Notes under the pieces: generated by a model
Database searches by the model: none
What the model saw: the letters and a program-made list of their open reading frames with translations, nothing else
What the model was told of the DNA's origin: nothing
Position numbers and translations under genes: made by a program
Assembly: GCA_964588325.1 (NCBI GenBank)
Contig: CAZPOR010000006.1
Location: 62,001-126,000 of the forward strand
DNA from: Thiovibrio sp964588325
Lineage (GTDB): Bacteria; Desulfobacterota; Desulfobulbia; Desulfobulbales; Desulfurivibrionaceae
DNA: 64,000 bases
Direction of reading: 5' to 3'
In this document: positions 50,647-59,549 of the stretch, in pieces
How the letters are laid out: the number at the start of each line of letters is the position of its first letter
Position numbering within the stretch: the first letter of the stretch is position 1

Positions 50647-50654
50647 TAAAAAAA

Positions 50655-51992
50655 CTATTTGAGGCCGAAGATCCCGCCCTTCTTGCCGGAAAACGCCGGG
50701 GTGCGGCTTTCTGCCCGGGGCTGCCGGGGCTTGCCGGTCCTGGATTTGGTGCTTCTGGGAGGAGCGGTAGACTCGGCCCGTGGTGCAAGATCGGCGGGCG
50801 AGCCGCCAAGGGCTTCCTGGTAGAGCTGAAAAAAGAGCAAGCCGTCCGGGAAATAGCTCTTGCGTTTCAGCCAGCCGGGCCAGGCCTGTTCCGCGCCGTG
50901 CCGGACAAAAACCGGGAGATTGACCAGCAGGGAGGTGATCTCCTCCCTGGAGGCCCGTTTGACATTGAGATGCTCCAACTGGGCATCAATCTGGGAGCGG
51001 AGGGTGCGGGAAAAGGCAAAGGTTTCCCGGCCTTCGGTCGACAGATGCAAAAGGTCGAAGCGCGCTTGGGCCCAGGGCAGCAGAAGAGCCGCAAGCAGGA
51101 GGTGTTCCGGCAGAGGGCTGCCGCTGGCATGCAAGCGGTCAATTACCCGGCACAGGGCAAAGAGGAGGCGGGTTTCGTCTGAGGGCTCTTCCACCTCCCG
51201 GCTGATGATCCCATCATAGCACGGCAGGAGGAGAAAAAACATGCCGCTGGCAACGGCGAGCCGGCACCAGGGGGCGCAGGCGCCGCTGTTCAGATCCTTG
51301 AAGAATTCGTCCCGTACCCGGGAATCCGGACAAAGGCGGAGCGTGTCCAGGTTGGCGATAATGGCCTGCCAGGTGCGCGCCTCGATGGTAAAACCGCTTC
51401 GGGCCGCGTGGCGGATGGCCCGCATCATGCGGACGGGATCCCGGACAATCCGGCGGTCCGGCTCCCCGACTATGCGGATAATCCGGTTGTTGAGGTCCGA
51501 CACCCCGCCCGTGTAATCGATGATGGTGAAGTTTTCTATCTCGTAGAACAGGGCGTTGATCGTGAGATCCCGCCGGAAGGCATCTTCCGCCTCGGAGCCG
51601 AAGGTGTTGTTGTGGGCCAGCACCTCGTCCTCTTCCCGGTCGCCCTCTTCAAACTCGCTGCGGCAGCGCAGGGTGGAGACCTCGACGATCTTGCCGCCGA
51701 AGAAAAAGACCTGCACCAGACGGAAGCGGCGGCCGATGATCCGGCTGTTGCGGAACAGGGTGCGCAGCTCTCCGGGCCGGGCGTTGGTGCTGATGTCGAA
51801 ATCCTTGGGTTTTTTGCCCAGGTAGAGATCGCGCACCGCGCCGCCCACCAGGTAGGCGGAAAAACCCGCATCCCGGAGGCGGTGCATTACCTTCAGGGCC
51901 TCGCGGTCGATGTCCTTGCGGGAGATGGGGTGCTCGGCCCGTGGGATGATGAGGGGTTCCGGCAGTTCAGCCAGGTCAGCGGATGGGGCCAT
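50655..51992 (-). CDS. pcnB: Poly(A) polymerase / class II nucleotidyltransferase
   Basis: About 445 residues. LVGGAVRDLYLGKKPKDFDIST (about 46-67) holds the GG and DxD catalytic motif; RRDLTINALFYE, RIVRDPVRMMRAIRHAA and an RNA-binding C-half follow, with a basic tail (RSTKSRTGKPRQPRAESRTP). This is the bacterial PAP branch of the class II family, which adds 3' poly(A) to RNA; a CCA-adding role is less likely given the bacterial-PAP motif and basic tail. ATG at 51992 used; TTG at 52016 or 52049 could extend it, and an AGGAGGAG lies between them. Confidence 0.88.
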   Translation of the reverse strand: MAPSADLAELPEPLIIPRAEHPISRKDIDREALKVMHRLRDAGFSAYLVGGAVRDLYLGKKPKDFDISTNARPGELRTLFRNSRIIGRRFRLVQVFFFGGKIVEVSTLRCRSEFEEGDREEDEVLAHNNTFGSEAEDAFRRDLTINALFYEIENFTIIDYTGGVSDLNNRIIRIVGEPDRRIVRDPVRMMRAIRHAARSGFTIEARTWQAIIANLDTLRLCPDSRVRDEFFKDLNSGACAPWCRLAVASGMFFLLLPCYDGIISREVEEPSDETRLLFALCRVIDRLHASGSPLPEHLLLAALLLPWAQARFDLLHLSTEGRETFAFSRTLRSQIDAQLEHLNVKRASREEITSLLVNLPVFVRHGAEQAWPGWLKRKSYFPDGLLFFQLYQEALGGSPADLAPRAESTAPPRSTKSRTGKPRQPRAESRTPAFSGKKGGIFGLK

Positions 51993-52118
51993 GAGATTTT
52001 CCGGGCAGGAGCGCAAGGTGTGAGGACTCCTCCTCAGCCGTTGTAACAAAATAGTATCGTCATCGGGATAGCCAAAACGGCATAAAACGCCGCAGCGAAA
52101 AGGGCATGAAAATAGAGA

Positions 52119-53114
52119 TTATTGCGCAACGGTTCCTGGATACGTTACTCCGGGTTCCTTGTACATGGACTCGGCCTGCGAAACAAACTGGTCGAACACC
52201 TCGCGGACAGTGAGGATTTCCTTCATTTTAAAGACGTTTTCGCCGGAAAAAACCAGGCCATCCTCGATGTTGCCCTCGCAAGCCGCGGTGAGCCGGTCGC
52301 TGATGCAGTATACATGGTCGCATTTTTTCAGGCATTTGTATTTGCACTCCTTGGCCTTGAGGTCGCTCTTGCTCAGCAGTTTTTCCACAAAGGGGGTCTT
52401 GATGGCCCGGCCAGGCAACCCCACCGGGGACTTGATCAGGGCGATGTCTTCCTTGTTGGCGTGGAGCATGGCCTGCTTGAAGCTTTCCGCCACCGAGCAT
52501 TCCTTGGTGAGGACAAAGCGGGTCGCGATCTGGACGCCGTCGGCGCCGTATTTGTCCATCATTTCCGCCATTTCAAAGCCGTTGGTAATGCCGCCGGCCG
52601 CAATCAGGGGCACTTTTTTCACCACCTTGCGGATTTCGGGAAACAGTTCGCGCAAGGCCACGGTGGTGCCCAGATGGCCGCCCGCTTCCTTGGCCTCGAC
52701 CACGATGGCCGAAGCGCCGAGTTTCTCGGCCAGCATGGCAAAGGAGGGCGAGGAGACAATGGAGACAATGGGGGTGTTGGTCTCTTTGCCGATCTTGAAG
52801 ATGTCCCGCGAAAATCCGGCGCCGGTGACGATCATGTCGACCCCGGCCTCAATGGAGCCCTGCACCAGATTGTAGAAGTTTTTCATGGCGAACATGATGT
52901 TCACCGCGATGATTCCCTTGGTCGCGGCCTTGGCCTTGCGGATGTCGGCTTTGAGCTCCTCCACCGGAATGGCGGAGCCGCCGATGGTGCCGATGCCGCC
53001 GCACTCGGCAACGGGAACGGCCAGGGCCGAGGTGGAAACGCGGATGGACATGCCTCCCTGAACAAGGGGTACCTGGGCGGTGAACTTGCCGATGGTAAGC
53101 GGGGGTAGCTTCAT
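52119..53114 (-). CDS. Nitronate monooxygenase-like flavin oxidoreductase with a cysteine cluster
   Basis: 331 residues, FMN TIM barrel of the 2-nitropropane dioxygenase/FabK family: VPLVQGGMSIRVS (about 15-27), GGIGTIGGS, VNIMFAM, GAGFSRDIF, VEAKEAGGHLG, PLIAAGGI, GADGVQIATRFVLTKE. Residues about 255-275 carry CKYKCLKKCDHVYC, four cysteines not found in classical nitronate monooxygenase, which may bind an Fe-S cluster or zinc. The substrate is unknown; a flavin reductase or enoyl-type role is possible. Confidence 0.83.
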   Translation of the reverse strand: MKLPPLTIGKFTAQVPLVQGGMSIRVSTSALAVPVAECGGIGTIGGSAIPVEELKADIRKAKAATKGIIAVNIMFAMKNFYNLVQGSIEAGVDMIVTGAGFSRDIFKIGKETNTPIVSIVSSPSFAMLAEKLGASAIVVEAKEAGGHLGTTVALRELFPEIRKVVKKVPLIAAGGITNGFEMAEMMDKYGADGVQIATRFVLTKECSVAESFKQAMLHANKEDIALIKSPVGLPGRAIKTPFVEKLLSKSDLKAKECKYKCLKKCDHVYCISDRLTAACEGNIEDGLVFSGENVFKMKEILTVREVFDQFVSQAESMYKEPGVTYPGTVAQ

Positions 53115-53495
53115 GAAATTCTGGTGCTCCGTTTAGTTTGAGGACGAATGAGCAACTATGCTTTTTTTCGTTTTTTTTGTCAAGGAAACCTGATGGCTTC
53201 CGGCAAATAAGGAAAAAAGTCGCCTGTCCGTGACGCAAAATTAAAAAAACCGCAGCAGCGCAGCGCCTTCTGTCGCCGGTCGCGTTCGCTTGCTGCTGAC
53301 ATCGCATCGTGCTGCTTTGTCAGCAACCCTTCCGGGGGCCAACAAGGGATTTTTTCTCGTCCGGAGAGAAGAGTTTTTGCCTTTTTCGCCGGGTTTTGGT
53401 TTAAACTAACGAATATAGGCACGCTGTGGCGCGAAGATGTACCCGATTTTGATTCTTCTTCGCAACATATATATGCGCGATACAGGGAGTGCTGC
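53115..53495. other. Intergenic region before the nucleotidase-nudix-GGDEF unit
   Basis: 381 bp without a supported gene. It has AT-rich stretches (53148-53180, 53380-53420) and GC-rich middle parts with a weak inverted pair CAGCAAG/CTTGCTG-like near 53290-53335. No good sigma-70 promoter is plain. Confidence 0.4.
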
Positions 53496-54080
53496 ATGCA
53501 TATTCACCCAAGCCGCATCGGCTTTGACATAGACGGCGTGGTCGCCGATACCATGGAGGCCTTTATCCGTCTGGCGCGGAGCGGCTATGGGGCCAGGGTG
53601 CGGCCGGAGGAGATCACCGAATTTCAGGTGGAGGAGTGCCTCGACCTCGACCCGGCCATGATCGAGGAAATTTTCCGGCGTCTGCTGGAAGAGCCTGTTG
53701 CCTGCGGACTGCGGCTTATGCGTAACGCCCGGCAGGTGTTGACCCGCTTCGCTGGGCATGGCCCCCTCACCTTCATCACGGCCCGGCCGCACAAAAAACC
53801 CATTGCCCGCTGGCTGAAAAAAGAACTGGGCCCGCAGGTCTATGGCCGGGTGCGCCTGGTCGCCACCGGCGAGCACGACAGCAAGGCTGCCCATATCAAG
53901 GAGATGGGCTTGGATTTTTTTGTGGATGACCGGGCCCAGACCTGCCTGCAACTGGCCCAGGAAGAGGGTATTCAGCCCATTGTCTACCGCCAGCCCTGGA
54001 ACCAGGGCAAGCATGACCTGCCGGAGGTGGAGAGCTGGCGCACCATTCATGCCCTGTGTTATGGAGAGGGTGGATGGTGA
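53496..54080 (+). CDS. HAD-family 5'(3')-deoxyribonucleotidase-like protein
   Basis: 194 residues. HAD motif I is GFDIDGVVADTMEAF (about 9-23, nucleophile Asp), motif II is TFITARP, motif III Lys is in KKPIARWLKKEL, motif IV is FFVDDRAQTC. This resembles the NT5C/YorS-type nucleotidase group, dephosphorylating deoxynucleotides. The start follows a GGGAG site 7 bp upstream; the stop overlaps the nudix gene start by 7 bp. Confidence 0.75.
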   Translation: MHIHPSRIGFDIDGVVADTMEAFIRLARSGYGARVRPEEITEFQVEECLDLDPAMIEEIFRRLLEEPVACGLRLMRNARQVLTRFAGHGPLTFITARPHKKPIARWLKKELGPQVYGRVRLVATGEHDSKAAHIKEMGLDFFVDDRAQTCLQLAQEEGIQPIVYRQPWNQGKHDLPEVESWRTIHALCYGEGGW

Positions 54081-54511
54081 GCCATTGTCCCGCCTGCGGC
54101 AAGGCGATACCACCCCATAGAAATCCGGCGCCCACGGTGGATATCATCATCGCCATGGGCGGTGGCGTTATCCTGGTGAAGCGGAAAAATCCGCCGGTGG
54201 CTTGGGCCTTGCCCGGCGGCTTTGTGGATTACGGCGAGTCGCTGGAGCAGGCGGCGGTGCGGGAGGCATGCGAGGAAACCGGGCTTTCGATCCGGCTCGG
54301 CCGCCAGTTTCACACCTATTCCGACCCGGATCGCGACCCCCGCCAGCATACGGTGAGCACGGTTTTTCTTGCCACGGCGGAGGGAACGCCCGTGGCCGGC
54401 GATGATGCGGCCGAGGTTGCCATCTTTCAGGAAGGAGCGCTGCCGCCTCTGGCCTTTGACCACGCAAGGATTCTGGGTGACTATTTTGCCGCACAACGAG
54501 CAGTTGCCTGA
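54074..54511 (+). CDS. NUDIX hydrolase
   Basis: 145 residues. N-terminal Zn-ribbon-like SHCPACGKAIPP, then NUDIX box GGFVDYGESLEQAAVREA and CEETGL (G-x5-E-x7-REUxEExGU, about 54-76). Such enzymes cleave nucleoside diphosphates linked to X; relatives are ADP-ribose or mutagenic-nucleotide hydrolases. ATG at 54074, GGAGAGGG upstream, overlapping the preceding gene. Together with the HAD nucleotidase this is a nucleotide-salvage or clean-up pair. Confidence 0.87.
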   Translation: MVSHCPACGKAIPPHRNPAPTVDIIIAMGGGVILVKRKNPPVAWALPGGFVDYGESLEQAAVREACEETGLSIRLGRQFHTYSDPDRDPRQHTVSTVFLATAEGTPVAGDDAAEVAIFQEGALPPLAFDHARILGDYFAAQRAVA

Positions 54512-54512
54512 A

Positions 54513-55454
54513 ATGAATACCCGCATCCTGCTGGTGGATGATGATCCGTTCATCCTTGAGATGCTCAAGGCCTCCATGGCCGCCCTGGGGCACGCCTTTG
54601 ACACGGCCATGGACGGCGAAGCGGCGAAGGAGAAGCTTCGGCAGCGCGAGTTCTCCATGGTTCTCACGGACTTGACCATGCCCCGGTGTGACGGGATGCA
54701 GCTTTTAAAGCATGTCAAGGAGGGATATCCCGGCGTCGAGGTTATCGTCATCACCGGTCATGCCGAGCGCCATGGCTATACCGATGTCATCCGGGCCGGC
54801 GCCAGCGATTTCATCATCAAGCCCTTCGGCATGGATGAGCTGGAGGCCAAGGTCAGCAGGGTCATTCGCGAGCAGACCCTGATCCGAAAGCTTGAGCATC
54901 TCTCCATGTGTGACATGCTCACCGATCTCTACAACCGGCGCTGTTTTGAGATGAAGCTGCACGAAGAGGTGCCGCGGGCCCATCGGCAGGGATATCCGGT
55001 TTTTCTCTCTCTGCTCGACGTGGACCGTTTCAAGGAGTACAACGACCAGTACGGGCATCCGGCCGGAGACCGGGTGTTGCAGGACATCGGCAGAATCCTC
55101 GTGCAGTGCACCCGGGAAAACGTGGACTGGTGTTTCCGGTTCGGCGGCGACGAGTTCGCCATTATCATTCCGTACGCCACCGCCGGCCAGGCCGGGCTGG
55201 TTGCCGGCCGCATCCTGGAGCGGTACAACCATGATTCCCGGTACGCCTCGACCAGCCTCAGCGTCGGTTTGGCCCAGTTTGTCCGCCACCCCGGCCAGAC
55301 CTGGGACGAGGATATCGCCGAGCTGGTGGCTCGCGCCGACAAGGCGCTGTATGCGGGCAAGGCGCAAGGAGGGAACCGGGTGGTTGTCGATTCTTCCCCT
55401 CCGGGTTCCGGCGAATTGCCCTCCGGAACAGATCCCGAAACGCCCAAAAAATAG
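54513..55454 (+). CDS. Response regulator with GGDEF (diguanylate cyclase) domain
   Basis: 313 residues. Receiver about 1-120 with D9-11, phosphoacceptor D53 (LTDLTMP) and Lys in FIIKPF; GGDEF domain about 130-290 with the exact GGDEF signature at 211-215 (RFGGDEFAI). The I-site position is ENVD instead of RxxD, so product inhibition by c-di-GMP at that site is unlikely. It would make c-di-GMP when phosphorylated. It starts one base after the nudix stop and is followed by a long rpsA leader. A C-terminal low-complexity tail rich in Pro/Ser is present. Confidence 0.92.
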   Translation: MNTRILLVDDDPFILEMLKASMAALGHAFDTAMDGEAAKEKLRQREFSMVLTDLTMPRCDGMQLLKHVKEGYPGVEVIVITGHAERHGYTDVIRAGASDFIIKPFGMDELEAKVSRVIREQTLIRKLEHLSMCDMLTDLYNRRCFEMKLHEEVPRAHRQGYPVFLSLLDVDRFKEYNDQYGHPAGDRVLQDIGRILVQCTRENVDWCFRFGGDEFAIIIPYATAGQAGLVAGRILERYNHDSRYASTSLSVGLAQFVRHPGQTWDEDIAELVARADKALYAGKAQGGNRVVVDSSPPGSGELPSGTDPETPKK

Positions 55455-55544
55455 GGTTGCGGGAAACAGTTTCTCTCGCAAACCCTCCGCCCTCGTTTCC
55501 TGTCTCTGTTGTATCCCCCTTTTATTTTACATAGTTAGGCGGTG

Positions 55545-55583
55545 TTTATCGCCGGAGGTCCTCCTCCCTCCTCCGCCGATAAA
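55545..55583 (+). promoter_or_regulatory. rpsA leader hairpin with anti-ribosome-site loop
   Basis: TTTATCGCCGGAGG and CCTCCGCCGATAAA pair over 14 bp with one mismatch. The loop TCCTCCTCCCT contains TCCTCCT, complementary to the AAGGAGGA ribosome site of rpsA at 55631-55638, so it could compete for it. Confidence 0.5.
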
Positions 55584-55646
55584 AAGTTTGTATTTGGTCA
55601 TATTCTCTGGTATATAGGCTCGATCTATCAAAGGAGGATTGTTTCC

Positions 55647-57368
55647 ATGGCAACTAGCACAACAGCAACCAAAACGAAGTCCGATGACAATGTAGGGGAA
55701 ATGAGCTTTGCTCAGCTTTTCGAGGAAAGCCTCAAGGTGGCGGAGGTAGGTGAAGTCGTGCCCGGCACCGTCATCGCCCTGGCCAACGATTTTATCGTGG
55801 TCGATATCGGCGACAAGTCGGAGAGTGAGATCCACTGTTCCGAGTTCAAAAACGAAAATGGCGAGATCGACGTCAAGGTGGGCGACATCTTCGACGTCTT
55901 CGTGGAGAAGCGGGAGGCCGAAGGCGGCCTGAAGCTCTCGCGCGAAAAAGCCATCGGCATCAAGGTGTGGGAAGACATCGCCAAGATCCAGGAAGCGGAC
56001 GGCACCATCTCGGGCCGCATCGACAACCGGGTCAAGGGCGGCCTGTCCGTCGATATCGGCGTTCCCGCCTTCCTGCCCTACTCGCAGATCGATCTCAGAC
56101 CGGTCAAGGATCTGGACAGCCTCATCGGCCAGACCTTTGAGTTCAAGGTCTTGAAATATAACCGCAAGCGCAACAACGTGGTGATCTCCCGCCGTGCCAT
56201 CCTTGAGGACGAGCGCAAGAAGCTGCGGGAAGATATGCAGTCCAACCTGGTCGAAGGCCAGGTGGTCACCGGCACCATCACCAATATCACCGATTACGGT
56301 GTGTTCATCGACCTGGGCGGCATGGACGGTCTCTGCCACATCACCGATCTCTCCTGGGGCCGTGTTTCCCACCCCTCCAAGTTGTTCAAGGTGGGTGAGG
56401 ATATCCAGGTCAAGATCCTCAAGTACGACCGCGAAAACGACAAGGTTTCCCTCGGCGTCAAGCAGCTCAAGGAAGATCCCTGGGCCACCGTGCAGGAGCG
56501 TTACCCCATCGGCGCCAAGGCCAAGGGCAAGGTGGTCTCCATCACCGACTACGGCGTGTTCGCCGAGCTGGAAGAGGGCGTGGAAGGTCTGATCCATGTT
56601 TCCGAGATGTCCTGGTCCAAGAAGACCCGGCATCCCTCCAAGATCGTCGGGGTTGGCGAAGAGGCCGAGGTGGTCATCCTCAACATCGACGTGGACGCCA
56701 AGCGCATCTCGCTGGGCATGAAGCAGTTGCAGCCCAACCCCTGGGATCTGGTCAGCGAGAATTATCCGGTGGGCTCCATCATCGAGGGCAAGATCAAGAA
56801 CATCACCGACTTCGGCGTGTTCATCGGCATCGAGGAAGGCATCGACGGTCTGATCCATGTCTCCGACCTTTCCTGGACCGAACGGATCAAGCATCCCTCC
56901 GAGAAGTACGCCAAGGGGGAAACCATCCAGGCCGTGGTGCTGAAGATCGACCGCGAAAACGAGCGGTTCTCTCTGGGCGTCAAGCAGTTGGAGCCGGATC
57001 CCTGGCAGGCAGCCATCGAGAAGTATCCGGTGGGCGCCACCGTGCAGGGCAAGATCACCAATGTGACCGAGTTCGGCATCTTTGTTGAGGTGGAAGAGGG
57101 CATCGAAGGATTGATCCATGTTTCCGAGATCAGCAAGGACAAGGTTGCCACCCCGGTTGGTCTGTACAATGCCGGTGACTCCGTGGAAGCCAAGGTGATC
57201 AATGTTTCCGCCAAGGACCGGAAGATCGGCCTCTCCATCAAGGCGCTGACCGATGACTCCGGCGAAGGCAACTACGAGGAGTTCAAGCAGAAACAGGCCA
57301 AGAGCGGTGGCCCGTCCACCATCGGCGACCTGTTGAAGGAAGAGATGGACAATAAGGCCCAGGAATAA
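55647..57368 (+). CDS. rpsA: 30S ribosomal protein S1
   Basis: 573 residues with six S1 RNA-binding repeats, as in E. coli (557). The first two are divergent (EVVPGTVIALANDFIVVDIG, GTISGRIDNRVKGG), the last four are close: TNITDYGVFIDLGGMDGLCH, VSITDYGVFAELEEGVEGLI, KNITDFGVFIGIEEGIDGLI and NVTEFGIFVEVEEGIEGLIH. S1 brings mRNA to the ribosome. AAGGAGGA 10 bp before ATG 55647. The preceding leader may allow autoregulation as known for rpsA in enterobacteria. Confidence 0.97.
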   Translation: MATSTTATKTKSDDNVGEMSFAQLFEESLKVAEVGEVVPGTVIALANDFIVVDIGDKSESEIHCSEFKNENGEIDVKVGDIFDVFVEKREAEGGLKLSREKAIGIKVWEDIAKIQEADGTISGRIDNRVKGGLSVDIGVPAFLPYSQIDLRPVKDLDSLIGQTFEFKVLKYNRKRNNVVISRRAILEDERKKLREDMQSNLVEGQVVTGTITNITDYGVFIDLGGMDGLCHITDLSWGRVSHPSKLFKVGEDIQVKILKYDRENDKVSLGVKQLKEDPWATVQERYPIGAKAKGKVVSITDYGVFAELEEGVEGLIHVSEMSWSKKTRHPSKIVGVGEEAEVVILNIDVDAKRISLGMKQLQPNPWDLVSENYPVGSIIEGKIKNITDFGVFIGIEEGIDGLIHVSDLSWTERIKHPSEKYAKGETIQAVVLKIDRENERFSLGVKQLEPDPWQAAIEKYPVGATVQGKITNVTEFGIFVEVEEGIEGLIHVSEISKDKVATPVGLYNAGDSVEAKVINVSAKDRKIGLSIKALTDDSGEGNYEEFKQKQAKSGGPSTIGDLLKEEMDNKAQE

Positions 57369-57475
57369 TCAGGGCCGGAGTCGTTGTCCATCGTCGGCAT
57401 AAAGGAGCCGAGGCGAAAGAGCAAGAGTGTGCAGGTTGTTTCGTTTCGGCTCTAACTTTTTATTCAGAGTTTGTC

Positions 57476-58396
57476 ATGTCACAAGGGTTATTCCGCCACA
57501 GGCATCCGGTTCTCACGGGAGTATTGATCCTGGGAGGAATCATGCTGTTCTTCTGGGGCGGAATAACCTTTTTTGTTACCAGCCTCACCGGGCCGTCCAA
57601 GTCCGAGCTCTTCCTGAAGGAGGGGCTCGGGGTCATTGATGTGAAGGGAGTTATCCTCGAATCCGAGGAGATTCTCGCGAATCTGGCGGCCTTTCGGGAA
57701 GAGCCCAAGATCAAGGGCATTGTGTTGCGGATCGACAGCCCCGGCGGGGCCGTGGGCGCTTCCCAGGAAATCTATGACGAGGTCCGGCGAACCAGCAAGA
57801 TCAAGCCGGTGGTCGCCTCCATGGGTTCGGTGGCGGCATCGGGCGGCTTGTATGTTTCCTTGGGCGCAGGCAAGATTGTCGCCAACCCCGGCACCCTGAC
57901 CGGTTCCATGGGGGTGATTCTCAAGTTTGCCAATCTGGAAGGGTTGTTTGACAAGATCGGCTACAAGAACGAGGTGGTCAAAAGCGGCAGGCTGAAGGAT
58001 ATCGGTTCTCCTTCGCGGCCCATGACCGTGGAGGAGAGGCAGATGCTCCAAGGCATGATCGACAACGTCCAGGAGCAGTTTGTCCAGGCCGTGTCGGAAA
58101 GCCGTTCCTTGCCGGTGGCCGAGGTGAGAAAAATCGCCGATGGGCGGATTTTCTCCGGGCAGCAGGCCAAGGAATACGGCCTGGTCGATCAGTTGGGCAA
58201 TTTCAGCGACGCGGTCATGCTGGCCGCCGAGCTGGCCGGGATCAAGAGCGACAAGATGCCGGAACTCATCTATCCCCGGGAAGAGAATTTTTCCATCCTG
58301 GGGCTGTTGACCGGCAAAAAAAGCGAATCGCTGTTACAGCAGACAGGTTTATCTGGTCCCCTTCTGGCCTATGAATGGACAGGGACCTTGCGATAG
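57476..58396 (+). CDS. sppA: Signal peptide peptidase SppA (short type)
   Basis: 306 residues. One N-terminal membrane helix (about 12-36). Serine/lysine catalytic dyad: S122 in GSVAASGGLY and K174 in SGRLKDIGSP, 52 apart as in the Bacillus enzyme. Degrades signal peptides in the membrane. Lies 107 bp after rpsA and just before an HU-family gene. The ribosome site is weak. Confidence 0.92.
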   Translation: MSQGLFRHRHPVLTGVLILGGIMLFFWGGITFFVTSLTGPSKSELFLKEGLGVIDVKGVILESEEILANLAAFREEPKIKGIVLRIDSPGGAVGASQEIYDEVRRTSKIKPVVASMGSVAASGGLYVSLGAGKIVANPGTLTGSMGVILKFANLEGLFDKIGYKNEVVKSGRLKDIGSPSRPMTVEERQMLQGMIDNVQEQFVQAVSESRSLPVAEVRKIADGRIFSGQQAKEYGLVDQLGNFSDAVMLAAELAGIKSDKMPELIYPREENFSILGLLTGKKSESLLQQTGLSGPLLAYEWTGTLR

Positions 58397-58410
58397 GAGT
58401 GTATCAAACG

Positions 58411-58698
58411 ATGTTGAAACGGGATTTGGTAAATGCGGTGGCCGAGGAGATGGGCGCGTATCTGAAAAAGGATGTGAGCCAGGCCGTTGATATCATGCTG
58501 GACACCATAGTGGAGGCCCTGGCCGAGGACCGGCGCGTCGAGATCCGCGGCTTTGGCAGTTTTTCCGTGCGTCAGCGCAAGGCGCGGACCACCAAGAACC
58601 CCAGGACCGGCAAGGTCATGAAGATCACCTCCCGCAAGAATCTGCACTTCACCATGAGCAAATCGCTGAAAGACGCTCTGATCCAGAACGGGAAATAA
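58411..58698 (+). CDS. HU/IHF-family DNA-binding protein
   Basis: 95 residues. KRDLVNAVAEEM start, VDIMLDTIVEALAEDRRVEIRGFGSFSVRQRKAR, NPRTGKVM (DNA-intercalating Pro region) and ITSRKNLHFTMSKSLKDAL. It is HU/IHF-like; the R-G-F-G and NPRTG motifs and slightly long tail resemble the IHF beta branch. ATG at 58411 is preferred to 58375, which would overlap sppA by 22 bp without a ribosome site; AGGAG lies 12 bp upstream. Confidence 0.9.
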   Translation: MLKRDLVNAVAEEMGAYLKKDVSQAVDIMLDTIVEALAEDRRVEIRGFGSFSVRQRKARTTKNPRTGKVMKITSRKNLHFTMSKSLKDALIQNGK

Positions 58699-58706
58699 GC
58701 TCGGGC

Positions 58707-58838
58707 AAGCGCTCACATGGCACCGCATCTGCTTTGTCATCGGCCTGCCCGCATACCAAATGTATAGCGAACAGGCCTCTTGGTCGGACACTTCTGCCGA
58801 CAATTGACACGCGCATCTGCGGCACCCTGTGAGCGCTT
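58707..58838. repeat. Structured dispersed element, copy B
   Basis: AAGCGCTCACA (58707-58717) and TGTGAGCGCTT (58828-58838) are perfect 11-bp arms. The interior holds GCACCGCATCTGC, TGTCATCGGCCTGC, GGCCTCTT and GCATCTGCGGCA, all shared with copy A. It separates convergent HU-like and YciO-like genes. Confidence 0.6.
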
Positions 58839-58848
58839 AGTTCTGGGA

Positions 58849-59457
58849 TCAAAAATGGCTGGTGTCACCCTTGCCCTGCCGCAGCACCTCCGGCGCATCG
58901 CCGATAAGCGAGACCACCGATGACGGCTCCGGGTAGACCGTGCCGCCGTCGATGATGATATCCACCTGCTTGCCGAACCGCTCCTCGATCTCGAAGGCTT
59001 CGCATATGGGCGGATCATCCGGGTTCAGGATGGCGCTGGTGTTGAGCATCGGGTTGCCCAGCGCCTCGATGAGCGCCAGGCAGATACCGTTATCCGGCAC
59101 CCTGATCCCCACGGTTTTCTGGCGGCTGAGCATGATTTTCGGCACCAGCTTTGCGGCCTGCAGAATAAAGGTGTAGGGCCCGGGCAGATCTTTTTTCATG
59201 ATCCTGTAGCTCATGTTGGACACATGGCAATAGGCGCTGACGTTTTTGAGGCTTGAGCACATGAAGCTGAAAGGCTGGTGTATCGGCCTCTTTTTTATTT
59301 GATGGATCCGCTTGATCGCCTTCTGGTTGAACATGTCGCAGCCGATGCCGTAGACGGTGTCGGTGGGGTAGCAGATCACCGCCCCCTTGCGCAGGGCCTC
59401 CGCCGCCTGCTGGATCAGGCGGGGCTGCGGGTTGTCCGGATTGATGGCAAGTATCAC
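58849..59457 (-). CDS. Sua5/YciO-family threonylcarbamoyl-AMP synthase-like protein
   Basis: 202 residues. The YrdC-fold: ALRKGAVICYPTDTVYGIGCD (about 22-42), IKKRPIHQPFSFMCSSLKN, LPGPYTFIL, KTVGIRVPDN, NTSAILNPDDPP and a DIIIDGGTVYPEPSSVVSLIG end. This matches the short YciO branch rather than full TsaC/Sua5 with a linker domain; it may take part in t6A synthesis or a related acylation. Its start is about 150 bp from the divergent ppx/gppA-like gene. Confidence 0.88.
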   Translation of the reverse strand: MILAINPDNPQPRLIQQAAEALRKGAVICYPTDTVYGIGCDMFNQKAIKRIHQIKKRPIHQPFSFMCSSLKNVSAYCHVSNMSYRIMKKDLPGPYTFILQAAKLVPKIMLSRQKTVGIRVPDNGICLALIEALGNPMLNTSAILNPDDPPICEAFEIEERFGKQVDIIIDGGTVYPEPSSVVSLIGDAPEVLRQGKGDTSHF

Positions 59458-59549
59458 GGGGCGATCCTTTTTTCTGGGCTATGTGCAGGGGCGGCGTGCT
59501 AACCCCCATGAGTATTGGGTTATTGTACGGTACCCCCCAACAAAAGGCA

